From the NCBI GenBank assembly GCA_036311285.1, contig JAXJQF010000044.1, forward strand, positions 1-6,197: DNA of 6,197 nt. The letters are read 5' to 3'. Below, piece by piece: positions 6,068 through 6,197 of the stretch. Made by a program: the position numbers and the translations under genes. The notes under the pieces are model-generated. The model was not told the DNA's origin. It ran no database searches and saw nothing but the letters and a program-made list of their open reading frames with translations. This DNA comes from JAXJQF01 sp036311285 (lineage in GTDB: Bacteria; Pseudomonadota; Gammaproteobacteria; Enterobacterales; Succinivibrionaceae). Numbering within the stretch: position 1 is the stretch's first letter; the number at the start of each line of letters is the position of its first letter.

Positions 6068-6197
6068 TTATTCCCCCTTTGCCACAAAACTAGATTCACG
6101 AAGTTTTAAAGCTTCATAACGTTCTTCTACAGAAGCTTGAGCTCTGTCGAATAACTCTTCAGCTCTTTCTGGGAAATTAAGCTTTAATGAATTGTAA
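6068..6197 (-). CDS. nifJ: Probable pyruvate:ferredoxin (flavodoxin) oxidoreductase, C-terminal end only
   Basis: Only the last 42 codons and stop are inside the window; the gene enters from the right edge. The fragment reads YNSLKLNFPERAEELFDRAQ followed by VEERYEALK, which fits the C-terminal helix segment of single-chain PFOR proteins (typically R/YxSLKxxFPExAxxLFxxAQxxxxxRYxxYK). The full enzyme, about 1,170-1,200 residues, oxidises pyruvate and CoA to acetyl-CoA and CO2, reducing ferredoxin or flavodoxin, and is oxygen-sensitive. No catalytic or cluster motif falls within this short piece, so the call rests on C-terminal similarity recalled from the family. A strong RBS for the next gene overlaps its last codons. 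The alternative is an unrelated protein with a similar helical tail. Confidence 0.65.
   Translation of the reverse strand, partial: YNSLKLNFPERAEELFDRAQASVEERYEALKLRESSFVAKGE

Overview
The window is very AT-rich, most strongly between genes. It reads as chromosomal DNA from an anaerobic, fermentative Gram-negative bacterium. Anaerobic metabolism is suggested by the 3' end of a probable pyruvate:ferredoxin oxidoreductase and by an iron-dependent alcohol dehydrogenase. A Gram-negative envelope is suggested by two small exported proteins: a YgiW-type OB-fold protein and a cysteine-rich Sel1-repeat protein. Low GC plus a proteobacterial-type YgiW would fit a gut-associated low-GC proteobacterium, but that placement is inference and not secure.

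Layout, left to right. (1) The 5' part of an AAA-ATPase-like gene (PRRFGKT P-loop) runs off the left edge on the minus strand. (2) A stretch of about 450 bases without a gene contains a good intrinsic terminator whose U-tract points rightward, away from both flanking genes. (3) A Sel1/Hcp-like periplasmic protein with 12 cysteines follows on the minus strand, with its own -10 box and RBS. (4) A dCMP deaminase on the minus strand has a clear promoter. (5) An iron-containing alcohol dehydrogenase lies on the minus strand, and its real start is probably an internal ATG at 3305. (6) A 78-residue, extremely acidic protein of unknown function is encoded on the minus strand. (7) A gene-poor stretch of about 550 bases holds a leftward terminator with no recognised gene feeding it, and then the promoter of the next gene. 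(8) A YgiW/BOF-family exported protein is the only plus-strand gene. (9) A shared hairpin separates it from a convergent NADPH-dependent glutamate synthase small-subunit-like flavoprotein. That gene follows the PFOR gene with only 3 bases between stop and start, and the PFOR gene runs off the right edge.

Functionally, the PFOR/GltD-like pair is the only convincing operon. It would join oxidation of pyruvate, giving reduced ferredoxin, to an NADPH-linked iron-sulfur flavoprotein. The alcohol dehydrogenase could dispose of reducing equivalents by reducing aldehydes. The dCMP deaminase (dUMP supply) and the two exported proteins appear to be separately transcribed units. I see no rRNA, tRNA, CRISPR array, insertion sequence or complete mobile element. 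No clear new multi-gene system is visible. The best leads are the two intergenic terminators without a gene, the acidic small protein, and the PFOR/GltD-like pairing without a visible NfnA.
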